Shown here: positions 38,322 through 46,944 of the stretch, piece after piece
Layout of the letters: every line of letters begins with the position of its first letter
Numbering within the stretch: the first letter of the stretch is position 1
Origin: Nonlabens sp. Ci31
Lineage (GTDB): Bacteria; Bacteroidota; Bacteroidia; Flavobacteriales; Flavobacteriaceae
Assembly (NCBI RefSeq): GCF_012974865.1
Contig: NZ_CP043633.1
Location: forward strand, 3,531,501-3,595,500
Length of the DNA stretch: 64,000 nucleotides
Direction: 5' to 3'
Notes under the pieces: generated by a model
Told to the model about the DNA's origin: nothing
What the model saw: the letters and a program-made list of their open reading frames with translations, nothing else
Databases searched by the model: none
Program-made: the position numbers and the translations under genes

Positions 38322-39371
38322 ATGAAATGGAAATATTTGGTTTTAATGATGGTTATAGCGCTCTCATTATCAGCTTGTAAAACAGACATAGAGGTTTTTA
38401 AAGATAACTACCGACTTGACATTACCAACTCAAAATTAAACTGGAGTGAAGAAGATACGGTACAAATTTCTTTATTAGATGACGCCTCCATAGGTATAGA
38501 TAGTGTCGTGTGGACTCAAAATGCTGCTCGTATCGATGGGACTGATGGAAGCAGGCTTTCGCGAAAGCTAAAAAATCAACCTTATGGAAATCTTACTTTT
38601 AAAGCTACCGTTTATAAGAATGGCATGAATACAACCGTGACCACACAAATCAAGAGATTGCCAACTCAAAAAGCAAAGATTTACAATTATAAAATCCTAA
38701 ATACCTACCCCCACGATACCGTATCCTACACTCAAGGACTGGAATTTTATGGGGATTCTTTATATGAAAGTACGGGGCAATATAGAGAAAGTGATATAAG
38801 AATTACCAATTTAGAAACCGGAGCAACCATAAAGAAGGTGAGTCTCCCAGACAGCCAGTTTGCTGAAGGATTGACTATTCTCAATGATAAAGTATACCAG
38901 TTGACTTGGCAAAGTAAGATGGGTTATGTATACGATCTGAATCTTGATAAAATAGACGACTTTAAATACAATCAAAGTCAAGAAGGTTGGGGACTTACTA
39001 ATGACGGCACCTATCTTTATAAGAGTGATGGAAGTTCCAAAATTTGGAAAATTGATCCAGACACTTATGAAGAATTAGGGTATATAGAAGTGGTTTCTAA
39101 TGACCGCATCGTTTCAAAAATCAATGAAATGGAATGGATCGATGGTAAAATTTATGCCAATGTATACACTACTAATTTAATCATGATTATCAATCCAGCT
39201 AACGGGGTGGTAGAAGCCGCGATCAATTTAAACAGCATAATAAATGAAATTTCCAATTATTCTGAAAAGGATAACGTGTTGAATGGAATTGCTTATGATA
39301 AAAAGAATAACCGACTTTTTATTACTGGAAAAAGATGGCCTAAATTGTTTGAAATAGAAATTCTGAAGTAG
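38322..39371 (+). CDS. Glutaminyl-peptide cyclotransferase lipoprotein
   Basis: 349 residues. A lipoprotein signal (MVIALSLSAC, Cys19) is followed by a short Ig-like linker domain (to about 115) and a five-bladed propeller of the plant-type glutaminyl cyclase family (PF05096): YPHDTVSYTQGLEFYGDSLYESTGQYRES, SQFAEGLTILNDKVYQLTWQ, GWGLTNDGTYLYKSDGSS, INEMEWIDGKIYANVY and VLNGIAYDKKNNRLFITGKRWPKLFEI. The enzyme turns N-terminal Gln of peptides into pyroglutamate, in the periplasm or at the cell surface. It overlaps the next gene by one base. A dispersed palindrome copy lies in the linker domain (38555). Its product could feed the Pxp enzymes 5 kb away after aminopeptidase release. Confidence 0.9.
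   Translation: MKWKYLVLMMVIALSLSACKTDIEVFKDNYRLDITNSKLNWSEEDTVQISLLDDASIGIDSVVWTQNAARIDGTDGSRLSRKLKNQPYGNLTFKATVYKNGMNTTVTTQIKRLPTQKAKIYNYKILNTYPHDTVSYTQGLEFYGDSLYESTGQYRESDIRITNLETGATIKKVSLPDSQFAEGLTILNDKVYQLTWQSKMGYVYDLNLDKIDDFKYNQSQEGWGLTNDGTYLYKSDGSSKIWKIDPDTYEELGYIEVVSNDRIVSKINEMEWIDGKIYANVYTTNLIMIINPANGVVEAAINLNSIINEISNYSEKDNVLNGIAYDKKNNRLFITGKRWPKLFEIEILK
38555..38568. repeat. Dispersed palindrome inside the glutaminyl cyclase gene
   Basis: Perfect GCTTTCGCGAAAGC, read as L-S-R-K-L, the third possible frame. Confidence 0.85.
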
Positions 39372-39778
39372 TGATAGACCTTAAATTACCCGTTTTTGAA
39401 AAAAGACGTATCGTATCACGTGATGAGATTGATGATCTGGATCATGTCAATAATGTAGTCTATGTGCAATGGGCAGCAAATATAGCTAGTGAACACTGGC
39501 TTAATGTGGCTACCCCAGAAATGCTAGACAACTTTGGATGGGTGATGCTTAAACACTGTATCACTTATAAAAAATCAGCCGTATTAGGTGATAAAATTTT
39601 GATCAAAACACAAGCAGGAAGAGCAACAAACGTGCGTTATGAACGTTTTATTGAAATCTATAACGAAAGTACCATGGATTTACTGGCCAAAACTACTTCT
39701 GACTGGTGCGCAATTGATAAGAATGGAAAGCCTATTAAAATATCTCAAGAATTAAGAGATCTATTTGAAACCTCATGA
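39371..39778 (+). CDS. Acyl-CoA thioesterase (4HBT hotdog family)
   Basis: 135 residues, starting at a GTG that overlaps the previous stop. A single hotdog domain is indicated by EIDDLDHVNNVVYVQWAANIA, with the D-x-x-H-V-N-N-x-x-Y signature of the 4-hydroxybenzoyl-CoA thioesterase class, and by GDKILIKTQAGRATNVRYERFIEIYNE. It should hydrolyse an acyl-CoA in the cytoplasm; chain length unknown. It sits between two lipoprotein genes with overlaps at both ends (1 and 4 bases). Confidence 0.9.
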   Translation: MIDLKLPVFEKRRIVSRDEIDDLDHVNNVVYVQWAANIASEHWLNVATPEMLDNFGWVMLKHCITYKKSAVLGDKILIKTQAGRATNVRYERFIEIYNESTMDLLAKTTSDWCAIDKNGKPIKISQELRDLFETS

Positions 39779-41331
39779 AATATATAGTTACTGTACTTCT
39801 TTTCTTCCTTACTCTGGTATTCCTTTCTTCTTGTAGAAATGATTTTGAATTCACCTCTAGTACAGGTAGTTTAGAGTTTTCTCAGGATACGGTTTATTTA
39901 GATACGGTTTTTTCTACCATAGGATCCAGTACGAGAACTTTTAAAGTGTATAATCGCAGTAGTGATGATATTGTCATTCCTAGAGTAGCGCTAGCGCAAG
40001 GAACTAACTCTAAATACCGCCTGTCTGTTGATGGAGTTCCTGGACAAGTATTTGAAAATGTAGAGTTACTTGCAAAGGACTCTATGTTCGTTTTTGTAGA
40101 GACTACTGTGGACATTATAGACTTCAGTTCAAATACAGAGTTTCTATATGAAGATACCATTGAATTTGACTCTGGTGCCAACCTCCAAAAAGTAGAATTA
40201 GTCACCTTGATACAAGATGCTGTTTTCCTGTTTCCTGAACGAAATGCACAAGGCATAGCGGAAACATTACTTTTAGGAATGGATGAGGAAGGAAATGACA
40301 TACGTATTTCTGGATTTTTCCTGGAGGACGACCAACTCCATTTCACCAACGAAAAACCTTATGTGGTTTATGGTTTTGCTGGAGTAGCTTCTAATAAAAC
40401 GCTTCACATTGATGCCGGTGCAAGAATACATTTCCACTCCAGAAGCGGGATTATTGTAGCTGACGAGGGCACTCTCAAGGTAAATGGAGCTCTTTCTACA
40501 ACAGAAGATTTAGAAAACGAGGTGGTTTTTGAAGGCGACCGATTAGAACCTATTTACGAAGATGTTGCTGGACAATGGGCTGCCATATGGCTTACCAGCG
40601 GTAGTAAAGACCATGAAATCAATTATGCCACCATTAAAAATGCCAGTGTAGGAATTATTATGGATAATAATAATCCTACGGCTAACGGAGCTACTTTAAA
40701 AATAAACAATTCTAAGATTTTAAACAGCGCCAACTCAGCTCTAGTAGGAACCACTGCTTCCATAGAAGCGACCAATTCTATATTTCACAATTCTGGACAG
40801 TCTACTGTGGTTGCGCGTTTAGGCGGTGATTACAATTTTAATAACTGTACGATCTCTAACTACTGGAATAATAGCTTTAGACAAGAGCCTAGCTTACTGG
40901 TGTCTAATATTATCCCCAATACTAATCTTACAGAAGATTTAACTGCTGCTAATTTTACCAATTGTATTATTTACGGTAATCGTAATATAGAGTTGGCTTT
41001 ACTAAATGATGGCTTGTCTGCTTTTAATTTCAAATTTGAAAATGCGCTATTGAGATTTAATGACATCTCCAATAGTTTTGACGGTATTCCTGCTTATGAT
41101 TTTAGTGATATAAGTCTCTATGAAGATTGCTTTCTAAATGCAGATCCCTTATTTGAAGATGTAGATGCTTTTAAATTGCGTATAGACAACACAGGTGGCG
41201 CAAATAGCATTGCAAATCCCGCTACTGATACAACAGTTGATATTTCTGGTGTTCAGAGGAGTACTTCCACTCTTCCCGATGAAGGTCCTGATGCTGGAGC
41301 CTTTGAAAGTACCGATCTTTCTGGCAGCTAG
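39775..41331 (+). CDS. Secreted lipoprotein with predicted right-handed beta-helix
   Basis: 518 residues. A lipoprotein signal (LTLVFLSSC, Cys20) is followed by an Ig-like N-terminal domain (about 25-125, TVYLDTVFSTIGSSTRTFKVYNRSSDDI). From about 180 onward come repeating short strands rich in Asn (GATLKINNSKILNSANSALVG, IEATNSIFHNSGQSTVVARL, YNFNNCTISNYWNN, NCIIYGNRNIEL), which is the pattern of a parallel beta-helix. The C-terminal GPDAGAFES is typical of such proteins. I recognise the type, which is frequent in Flavobacteriaceae, but no enzyme motif. It overlaps the thioesterase gene by 4 bases and ends the three-gene operon. Confidence 0.78.
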   Translation: MKYIVTVLLFFLTLVFLSSCRNDFEFTSSTGSLEFSQDTVYLDTVFSTIGSSTRTFKVYNRSSDDIVIPRVALAQGTNSKYRLSVDGVPGQVFENVELLAKDSMFVFVETTVDIIDFSSNTEFLYEDTIEFDSGANLQKVELVTLIQDAVFLFPERNAQGIAETLLLGMDEEGNDIRISGFFLEDDQLHFTNEKPYVVYGFAGVASNKTLHIDAGARIHFHSRSGIIVADEGTLKVNGALSTTEDLENEVVFEGDRLEPIYEDVAGQWAAIWLTSGSKDHEINYATIKNASVGIIMDNNNPTANGATLKINNSKILNSANSALVGTTASIEATNSIFHNSGQSTVVARLGGDYNFNNCTISNYWNNSFRQEPSLLVSNIIPNTNLTEDLTAANFTNCIIYGNRNIELALLNDGLSAFNFKFENALLRFNDISNSFDGIPAYDFSDISLYEDCFLNADPLFEDVDAFKLRIDNTGGANSIANPATDTTVDISGVQRSTSTLPDEGPDAGAFESTDLSGS

Positions 41332-41487
41332 AAAACAGCCTTTCTTTTCTTTTCCTTGCTTTACCTTTCCTTTCCTTTGCCATACCCTCCAACCATTACT
41401 CCTAAAAATAGTTACCGTACAAAATAGTATCTTCTTTTACGTATCCTTACTATGGACTAGATTGATTGATTTGGATCGTATAGACAT

Positions 41488-41520
41488 AAAAAAAGAGCAT
41501 GTCTTTCAACATGCTCTTCC
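41488..41520 (-). terminator. Terminator of htpG
   Basis: On the minus strand AGAGCATGT - 6-base loop - ACATGCTCT, followed by seven T. It lies 20 bases after the htpG stop. Confidence 0.88.
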
Positions 41521-41539
41521 TATAAAATGTGTAGTACTT

Positions 41540-43429
41540 CTATTTGATCAAACCATAACTACGGTTTACAAATTCCGTTAGCTTTTCTCCTTTTAAAAGA
41601 CCTTGAGATAATTTAGCTAGATCAACTCCTTGTTGGATCAATCCAGTTTGCTTTGTTTTATCCTTCTCGTTAAAAATAGATTGAACTAAATCATTATTCC
41701 CATTAACCACAAGGTTGTACATGTCTGGCATGTTGCCAAAGCCCATCATACCTCCACCGCCAGTCGCTTGCATTTCTTTCATACGACGCATAAATTCTGG
41801 TTGGGTAATCATAAATGGTGCTGCATCACTACTCATAGCTTCTACTTGAACGGTATATCCAGAATCTGCGATGATCTCAGTGATTGTTTTTTGTAGCGTT
41901 TCTTTCTCTTCATCAGAGAGCTTTGAAATTTGCTCTTCTTCTTTCTTAATCAAATTATCTGCATGCTCAGCATCTATTCTTACAAAAGAAACATTCTCTT
42001 TAGAAGACTCTAGCTTTTGCATCAAGTGTGATATGATAGGAGAATCTAATAAAAGAATTTCATATCCTTTATTTTTTGCCGCAGCAATATAAGAGTGTTG
42101 TGCTTCTTTATTTGAAGTATAAAGAACAACCGTCTTACCATCTTTATCTGTTTGTGTAGGCTTAATTTTCTCTATAAGCTCATCCCATAAAAAATAAGAT
42201 CCGTCTACGGTAGGATATAATGCAAATTTGTCAGCTTTTTCAAAGAATTTATCTTCGCTCAACATTCCGTATTCAATAACGATTTTAATATCGTTCCACT
42301 TTTCTTCAAAAGCTTTACGGTCGTCATTAAAGAGGCTCTTCAACTTATCAGCTACCTTACGAGTAATGTAACTAGAAATTTTCTTCACCGCTCCATCTGC
42401 TTGCAAGTAAGAACGTGATACATTTAATGGAATGTCTGGAGAATCAATAACTCCACGTAACATGGTTAAAAATTCTGGTACGATCCCTTCTACATTATCG
42501 GTTACATACACTTGGTTTTGATACAACTGTATGCGATCCTTTTGCACATTAAGATCCTGAGTCATCTTAGGGAAATATAAAATCCCCGTAAGATTAAACG
42601 GATAATCCACATTTAAATGAATGTGAAATAAAGGCTCTTCAAATTGCATAGGATACAACTCTCTATAGAAGCTTTTATAATCTGCATCTTCTAACTCTGT
42701 AGGTTGCTTGGTCCATGCTGGAGAAGGGTTATTGATGATATTATCTACTTCTTGAGTAGGTGCAGGATCCTCTTCCTTAGCTCCTTCTGGCTTTTCTAAT
42801 GTTTCTGTTTTGGTACCAAATTTAATAGGCACCGGCATGAACTTGTTGTATTTATTAAGAAGTTCCTTGATGCGGTTTTCGTCTAGAAACTCCGTATCCT
42901 CTTCAGAAATATGAAGGATGATCTCTGTTCCGAAATTCTCTTTCGTCCCTGGCTCAATAGTGTAATTGGGAGAACCATCACAAGACCAATGTACTGCTGG
43001 TGTACCTGTGTAAGATTTTGTGAGAATTTCTACCTGACTTGCTACCATAAAAGCAGAATAGAACCCTAAACCAAAGTGACCTATGATACCGCTATCCTTT
43101 GCGGTATCCTTATATTTTTCAAGAAATTCTTCTGCTCCAGAAAAAGCCACTTCATTGATGTACTTCTGTACTTCTTCTTCAGACATTCCTAAACCTTGAT
43201 CAATAATATGAAGCGTTTTTGCTTCCTTATCAATCTTGATCTCTATTTGTTGATCACCTAACTCTACACCGGCCTCGCCTATTCTTGCTAGGTGCTGTAA
43301 TTTAAGCGTTGCATCTGTAGCATTTGAAACGAGTTCCCTTAGGAAAATCTCGTGATCGCTATATAAAAACTTCTTAATAAGCGGGAAGATATTCTCCACC
43401 GATACATTAATTTTTCCTTCTTGTGACAT
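41540..43429 (-). CDS. htpG: Molecular chaperone HtpG (Hsp90)
   Basis: 629 residues, the standard length. The GHKL ATPase domain has LRELVSNATDATLKL (Glu and Asn of the ATP site), IIDQGLGMSEEEV, and GHFGLGFYSAFMVA. The middle domain has LYPMQFEEPLFHIHLNVDYPFNLTGILYFP and the catalytic-loop LNVSRSYLQ. The C-terminal dimerisation domain follows. A charged linker with PEGAKEEDPAPTQE at about 225-240 is longer than in E. coli, as usual for Bacteroidota. Cytoplasmic chaperone; stand-alone gene with its own terminator. Confidence 0.97.
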   Translation of the reverse strand: MSQEGKINVSVENIFPLIKKFLYSDHEIFLRELVSNATDATLKLQHLARIGEAGVELGDQQIEIKIDKEAKTLHIIDQGLGMSEEEVQKYINEVAFSGAEEFLEKYKDTAKDSGIIGHFGLGFYSAFMVASQVEILTKSYTGTPAVHWSCDGSPNYTIEPGTKENFGTEIILHISEEDTEFLDENRIKELLNKYNKFMPVPIKFGTKTETLEKPEGAKEEDPAPTQEVDNIINNPSPAWTKQPTELEDADYKSFYRELYPMQFEEPLFHIHLNVDYPFNLTGILYFPKMTQDLNVQKDRIQLYQNQVYVTDNVEGIVPEFLTMLRGVIDSPDIPLNVSRSYLQADGAVKKISSYITRKVADKLKSLFNDDRKAFEEKWNDIKIVIEYGMLSEDKFFEKADKFALYPTVDGSYFLWDELIEKIKPTQTDKDGKTVVLYTSNKEAQHSYIAAAKNKGYEILLLDSPIISHLMQKLESSKENVSFVRIDAEHADNLIKKEEEQISKLSDEEKETLQKTITEIIADSGYTVQVEAMSSDAAPFMITQPEFMRRMKEMQATGGGGMMGFGNMPDMYNLVVNGNNDLVQSIFNEKDKTKQTGLIQQGVDLAKLSQGLLKGEKLTEFVNRSYGLIK

Positions 43430-43772
43430 AATTATAGTGTGTTCTGTTTAGATTTTAATTGTTCCGCTTTCGCGAAAGCGGATTTATTAATAACATTTCT
43501 ACCATTTCAAGGCTTGTACCATTTACCAATTTATGACAAGCTGGCAGCAAAATGGTTCTATCTAAAGAGACGTGTCGTCAGTCCTTAAAGATTGCTCTAC
43601 GATGAACTCCTTTAGAATAGGGGATTAGCCTTTGCTCAATCAACTTCTTGATTGAGTAACGTAGGAACAGAAAACGGGGTATTCCATAACCGAATACAGG
43701 ATTGATGTTTCATGGAGCAAACAGGCGCTATAACCTATTCAAATACCTTAATTTTACCATTAAATACAACCC
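43430..43772. other. Intergenic region with one palindrome, no gene seen
   Basis: A 343-base gap between divergent htpG and the methyltransferase gene. Apart from the palindrome at 43464-43481 I see only a weak inverted repeat around TTGATTGAG/CTCAATCAA (about 43636-43657) near the centre, and no ORF. No CIRCE-type heat-shock operator was seen. Confidence 0.45.
43464..43481. repeat. Dispersed palindrome, 18 bp
   Basis: CCGCTTTCGCGAAAGCGG, perfect over 18 bases, about 35 bases upstream of the htpG start. Confidence 0.85.
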
Positions 43773-44498
43773 GTGGATATTCACTCAGACCTTTATGGAA
43801 AAGCATTATTAGATTTCCATCAAGGGAATTATACAGAAGACATTAGTGTTCTTAGCCCTAGTATAGAAGATGATGTCATGCCACTACCCTATCTTTTTAG
43901 GTCCTATGATCAAATGCCTGTAATGGAGAAGAAAGCATTGCAACTGTCTAAAGGAACAGTGTTGGATGTAGGAGCTGGGGCGGGATCACATTGCCTTTAT
44001 CTTGAAAAAAAAGGATTACAAGTTACCGCTCTTGATCAAAGTGCCGGAGCGGTTCAAGTAATCAAAGAACGGCTTAAAAAATCTGACTCAAAAGTGCTAC
44101 ATGAAAACATCTGGAACCATAAAGGGAGCTATGATACTATTCTGCTGCTTATGAATGGAACTGGAATTTTTGAAAAGTTAGAACGTGTTCCTTTATGCTT
44201 GGAATTACTCAAAAACCTACTTCACAAAAACGGCCAAATTCTAATCGACAGTTCTGATTTGAGATTTCTTTATGAAGACGAGGAAGATGGTGGTCTCTGG
44301 GTAGATCCCAGCAAAGAATACTATGGTGAAGTGACCTTTTCTCTTCATTATAAAGGAATGGAATCGGCGTCATTTGAGTGGTTGTATATGGATTACGAAC
44401 TCTTAAAAACCCATGCGACCCATGCAGGTTTTAAAATCGAATTGGTTCAAAAAGGAGCGCATTATGATTACCTCGCCCGACTTTCTGTAGATGTATAG
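43773..44498 (+). CDS. Class I SAM-dependent methyltransferase
   Basis: 241 residues with a GTG start. The AdoMet site is GTVLDVGAGAGSHCLYLEKKGLQVTALDQS (motif I and the acidic end of beta2), with DTILLLMNGTGIFEKLE as motif IV and LLHKNGQILIDSSDLRF as the following strand. The N-terminal DLYGKALLDFHQGNY and the C-terminal HYDYLARL are typical of an uncharacterised flavobacterial group. Substrate unknown. Single gene. Confidence 0.85.
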   Translation: MDIHSDLYGKALLDFHQGNYTEDISVLSPSIEDDVMPLPYLFRSYDQMPVMEKKALQLSKGTVLDVGAGAGSHCLYLEKKGLQVTALDQSAGAVQVIKERLKKSDSKVLHENIWNHKGSYDTILLLMNGTGIFEKLERVPLCLELLKNLLHKNGQILIDSSDLRFLYEDEEDGGLWVDPSKEYYGEVTFSLHYKGMESASFEWLYMDYELLKTHATHAGFKIELVQKGAHYDYLARLSVDV

Positions 44499-44585
44499 TA
44501 CTTTGATGTGCTGTTAAATTTGAAACAAACACAGAGGTGTTTCAATATCAGTTCATTAACTTTAACCTATATATAATTTAACTTA

Positions 44586-45365
44586 ATGAAAACAGCACTA
44601 ATAACCGGCGCAAGTAGTGGCATAGGCAAGGAACTCGCAAAAATACACGCTTCAAAAGGTGGTGATTTAATAATTGTAGCCAGAAGCGGTGATGAGCTGC
44701 GACAGCTTAAATCAGATTTAGAATCGGCTTACCAGGTTCAAGTTCATGTAATCGTAAAAGACCTGACGGCTCCTAATGCCACACAAGAAATTTATGACGA
44801 AGTGAAGTCTGCTGGTATTCACGTAGATTACCTGATCAATAGCGCAGGTTTTGGTGGGTTGGGTAAATTTCATAAACGAGATTGGGAAACTGATCAACAG
44901 ATGATTTTGCTCAATATTATGGCGCTCACGCATCTGTGCCGTTTGTTTATTCCTGATTTTGTAAAAAGAAACGAAGGGAAAATCCTTAACGTTTCTTCCA
45001 CCGCTAGTTTGATGCCTGGACCTATGCAAGCCGTTTATTTTGCCAGCAAGGCCTACGTCACCTCACTAAGTAATGCCATTGCACAAGAATTATCTGAAAC
45101 TAATATAACAGTGACCAATCTGGTGCCTGGAGCAACTGCAACTGATTTTGGCAAAACTTCTGGGATGGATAAAACCTCGCTTTTTGATCAAACAGCAACT
45201 TCAAAAGATGTAGCACAAACAGGTTATGACGCTATGATAAATGGAGACATGGATGTGAAAGCTGGGCTGCGTTTTTTCCAAAAAGCCATGCTTGCTGCCA
45301 TCCCACTTACTCCTAAAAAAGTACTGCTTAAAATGGTAGAAAAAATGCAACAACCACGAGATTAA
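44586..45365 (+). CDS. Short-chain dehydrogenase/reductase (SDR)
   Basis: 259 residues. Cofactor motif TALITGASSGIGKELA, NSAG motif in VDYLINSAGFGG, catalytic Ser in ILNVSSTASLMPG and YFASKAY with Tyr and Lys, then NLVPGATATDF. These match the DltE/YqjQ-like SDR group. Substrate unknown. It follows the methyltransferase gene on the same strand after 87 bases. Confidence 0.9.
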   Translation: MKTALITGASSGIGKELAKIHASKGGDLIIVARSGDELRQLKSDLESAYQVQVHVIVKDLTAPNATQEIYDEVKSAGIHVDYLINSAGFGGLGKFHKRDWETDQQMILLNIMALTHLCRLFIPDFVKRNEGKILNVSSTASLMPGPMQAVYFASKAYVTSLSNAIAQELSETNITVTNLVPGATATDFGKTSGMDKTSLFDQTATSKDVAQTGYDAMINGDMDVKAGLRFFQKAMLAAIPLTPKKVLLKMVEKMQQPRD

Positions 45366-45462
45366 TTATTTAATGATCAATGAAGTAGATGTCATTTCGC
45401 TTTCTCAACCTGCTGACAGGCACAACGCAAAGCCCATACACCCGAATTAAAAACCATACATT

Positions 45463-46170
45463 ATGAACACACCAGACTTCTCAAAATTAAAAGCCCTTTA
45501 CATCAATTGTACTTTGAAAAAGTCTCCTGAAAAAAGTCATACGAGACTATTGATGGACGTGAGTGCTCACATCATGAAAAAAGAGGGAGTTCAAGTTGAT
45601 CACATTAGATTTATCGACCATGAGGTAGCCACTGGGGTACAACCAGATATGACGCAGCACGGCTGGGAAAAAGATGCCTGGCCTGAGATTTATAAAAAAG
45701 TAGCAGCAGCAGATATATTGATCGTGGGAACTCCTATCTGGTTGGGGGAAAAATCTTCTCAAACACAACTTTTAATTGAACGACTGTACTCCATGAGTGG
45801 TATGACAAATGAAAAAGGCCAATACATTTTCTACGGTAAAGTAGGAGGAACCATCATCACTGGAAATGAAGACGGGATCAAACACTGCGCTATGGGAATT
45901 CTTTATTCCATGCAACATGTAGGTTATTCCATACCACCCCAAGCAGACGCTGGATGGATAGGAGAAGCTGGACCTGGGTCAAGTTTTGGAGATAATGGAG
46001 CTGGCATGGACAATGAATTTACCAAACGCAACACCACCTTCATGACCTATAATCTGATGCATCTGGCATACCAACTCCAGCAAAACAATGGGTATTCTGC
46101 CTATGGAAATTCTAGAGAGCAATGGGACAAGGGCAATAAATGGAGCTTTGAAAATCCAGAATACCGATAA
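45463..46170 (+). CDS. Flavodoxin-like NAD(P)H-dependent FMN reductase family protein
   Basis: 235 residues. The N-terminal strand and loop KALYINCTLKKSPEKSHTRLLMD binds FMN phosphate; ADILIVGTPIWLGEKSSQTQLLIERL is the second FMN loop; and GKVGGTIITGNEDGIKHCAMGILYSMQHVGYSIPPQADAGWIGEAG the third. This matches the NADPH-dependent FMN reductase/flavodoxin group. The electron partner is unknown. Confidence 0.85.
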   Translation: MNTPDFSKLKALYINCTLKKSPEKSHTRLLMDVSAHIMKKEGVQVDHIRFIDHEVATGVQPDMTQHGWEKDAWPEIYKKVAAADILIVGTPIWLGEKSSQTQLLIERLYSMSGMTNEKGQYIFYGKVGGTIITGNEDGIKHCAMGILYSMQHVGYSIPPQADAGWIGEAGPGSSFGDNGAGMDNEFTKRNTTFMTYNLMHLAYQLQQNNGYSAYGNSREQWDKGNKWSFENPEYR

Positions 46171-46198
46171 TAGGTTTCCCTAGGTAAAATAATTGTTT

Positions 46199-46237
46199 CG
46201 CTTTCGCGCGATGCACTAAGCTGGTCGAAATGAAAGC
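46199..46237. repeat. Interrupted palindrome (CGCTTTCGCG ... GAAAGC)
   Basis: Palindrome arms separated by about 23 bases (including AAGCTGGTCGAAA), in the gap between the FMN reductase and glycosylase genes. Further loose relatives occur near 16183-16225 and 45398-45430. Confidence 0.5.
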
Positions 46238-46249
46238 AGAACTTACCAA

Positions 46250-46849
46250 CTATTTTTTACTGATATATTTAGAACTGTTGAGATAAAACCGCCAAGGAAG
46301 ATCTTTATCTTCTTCTGCATAATCAATTCCTATTCTTTTACTGGTTGTAATCTCGCTTTCGTGAAAGCGGAACTCATCACCACCTTCTATCCAAACATCA
46401 TTGCCCATGAGATCTGCACCATAATGAGAACGATCTAACCCAAAGGCTTTGGTGAAATTGCCCGGACCAGAAGTAAGTGTTTTATCGAGTTGCTCTTTAG
46501 AACGTCGCTTTAACATCACTTCTATCCCCGCTATAGGTTCTACCGCTCGTATAAGAATAGCATCTGCTTGACCTCTGGAATTGGTAATGATATTGAATAA
46601 ATGGTGGATCCCATAACAGAGATAGACATAGGCAACCCCACCTTCTTTATACATGATTTTTGTGCGCTCTGTGAATCTGCCCAGATGCGCATGACAAGCC
46701 TTATCGTCATGTCCTCGGTAGGCCTCTGTTTCTGTAATGATTCCAGAAGTCAGCTCACCATCAATTACAGAAATGATCTTTTTGCCTATCAAGTCTCTGG
46801 CAATGGCGACTACATCGTCTTGTAAATAATAGGATTGCGGTAGTTTCAA
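46250..46849 (-). CDS. DNA-3-methyladenine glycosylase (AAG/MPG family)
   Basis: 199 residues. It contains TETEAYRGHDDKACHAHLGRFTERTKIMY with the catalytic Glu and the DNA-intercalating region, GVAYVYLCYGIHHLFNIIT, ADAILIRAVEP and LTSGPGNFTKAFGLDRSHYG, all diagnostic of the AAG family. It removes alkylated purines from DNA. A one-mismatch copy of the dispersed palindrome lies in the 3' part (46354), read as R-F-H-E-S. Stand-alone gene. Confidence 0.95.
   Translation of the reverse strand: MKLPQSYYLQDDVVAIARDLIGKKIISVIDGELTSGIITETEAYRGHDDKACHAHLGRFTERTKIMYKEGGVAYVYLCYGIHHLFNIITNSRGQADAILIRAVEPIAGIEVMLKRRSKEQLDKTLTSGPGNFTKAFGLDRSHYGADLMGNDVWIEGGDEFRFHESEITTSKRIGIDYAEEDKDLPWRFYLNSSKYISKK
46354..46369. 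repeat. Dispersed palindrome, one mismatch
   Basis: CGCTTTCGTGAAAGCG inside the glycosylase gene. The mismatch turns R-F-R-E-S into R-F-H-E-S. Confidence 0.75.
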
Positions 46850-46918
46850 CTCGTTTTTTTGTTAAATATAAAACTTGATCAGCGTACCTACTTAAGAATT
46901 AATACCATCTTAATACTT

Positions 46919-46926
46919 TACCTTTG
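46919..46926 (+). promoter_or_regulatory. Probable -7 element of the DEAD helicase promoter
   Basis: TACCTTTG matches TAnnTTTG exactly and lies 18 bases before the start codon. The -33 position has no good TTTG, so the promoter is only half supported. Confidence 0.55.
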
Positions 46927-46944
46927 TAATTCGAAAAAAACCTT

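Noticed and set aside
41195..41581. A 128-codon plus-strand frame over the end of the beta-helix lipoprotein gene
   Set aside because: It begins inside the lipoprotein gene in another frame, and its later part covers pyrimidine-rich intergenic sequence and the htpG terminator.
43430..43772. CIRCE or similar heat-shock operator upstream of htpG
   Set aside because: The only clear inverted repeat near the start is the dispersed palindrome, which also occurs in unrelated genes.
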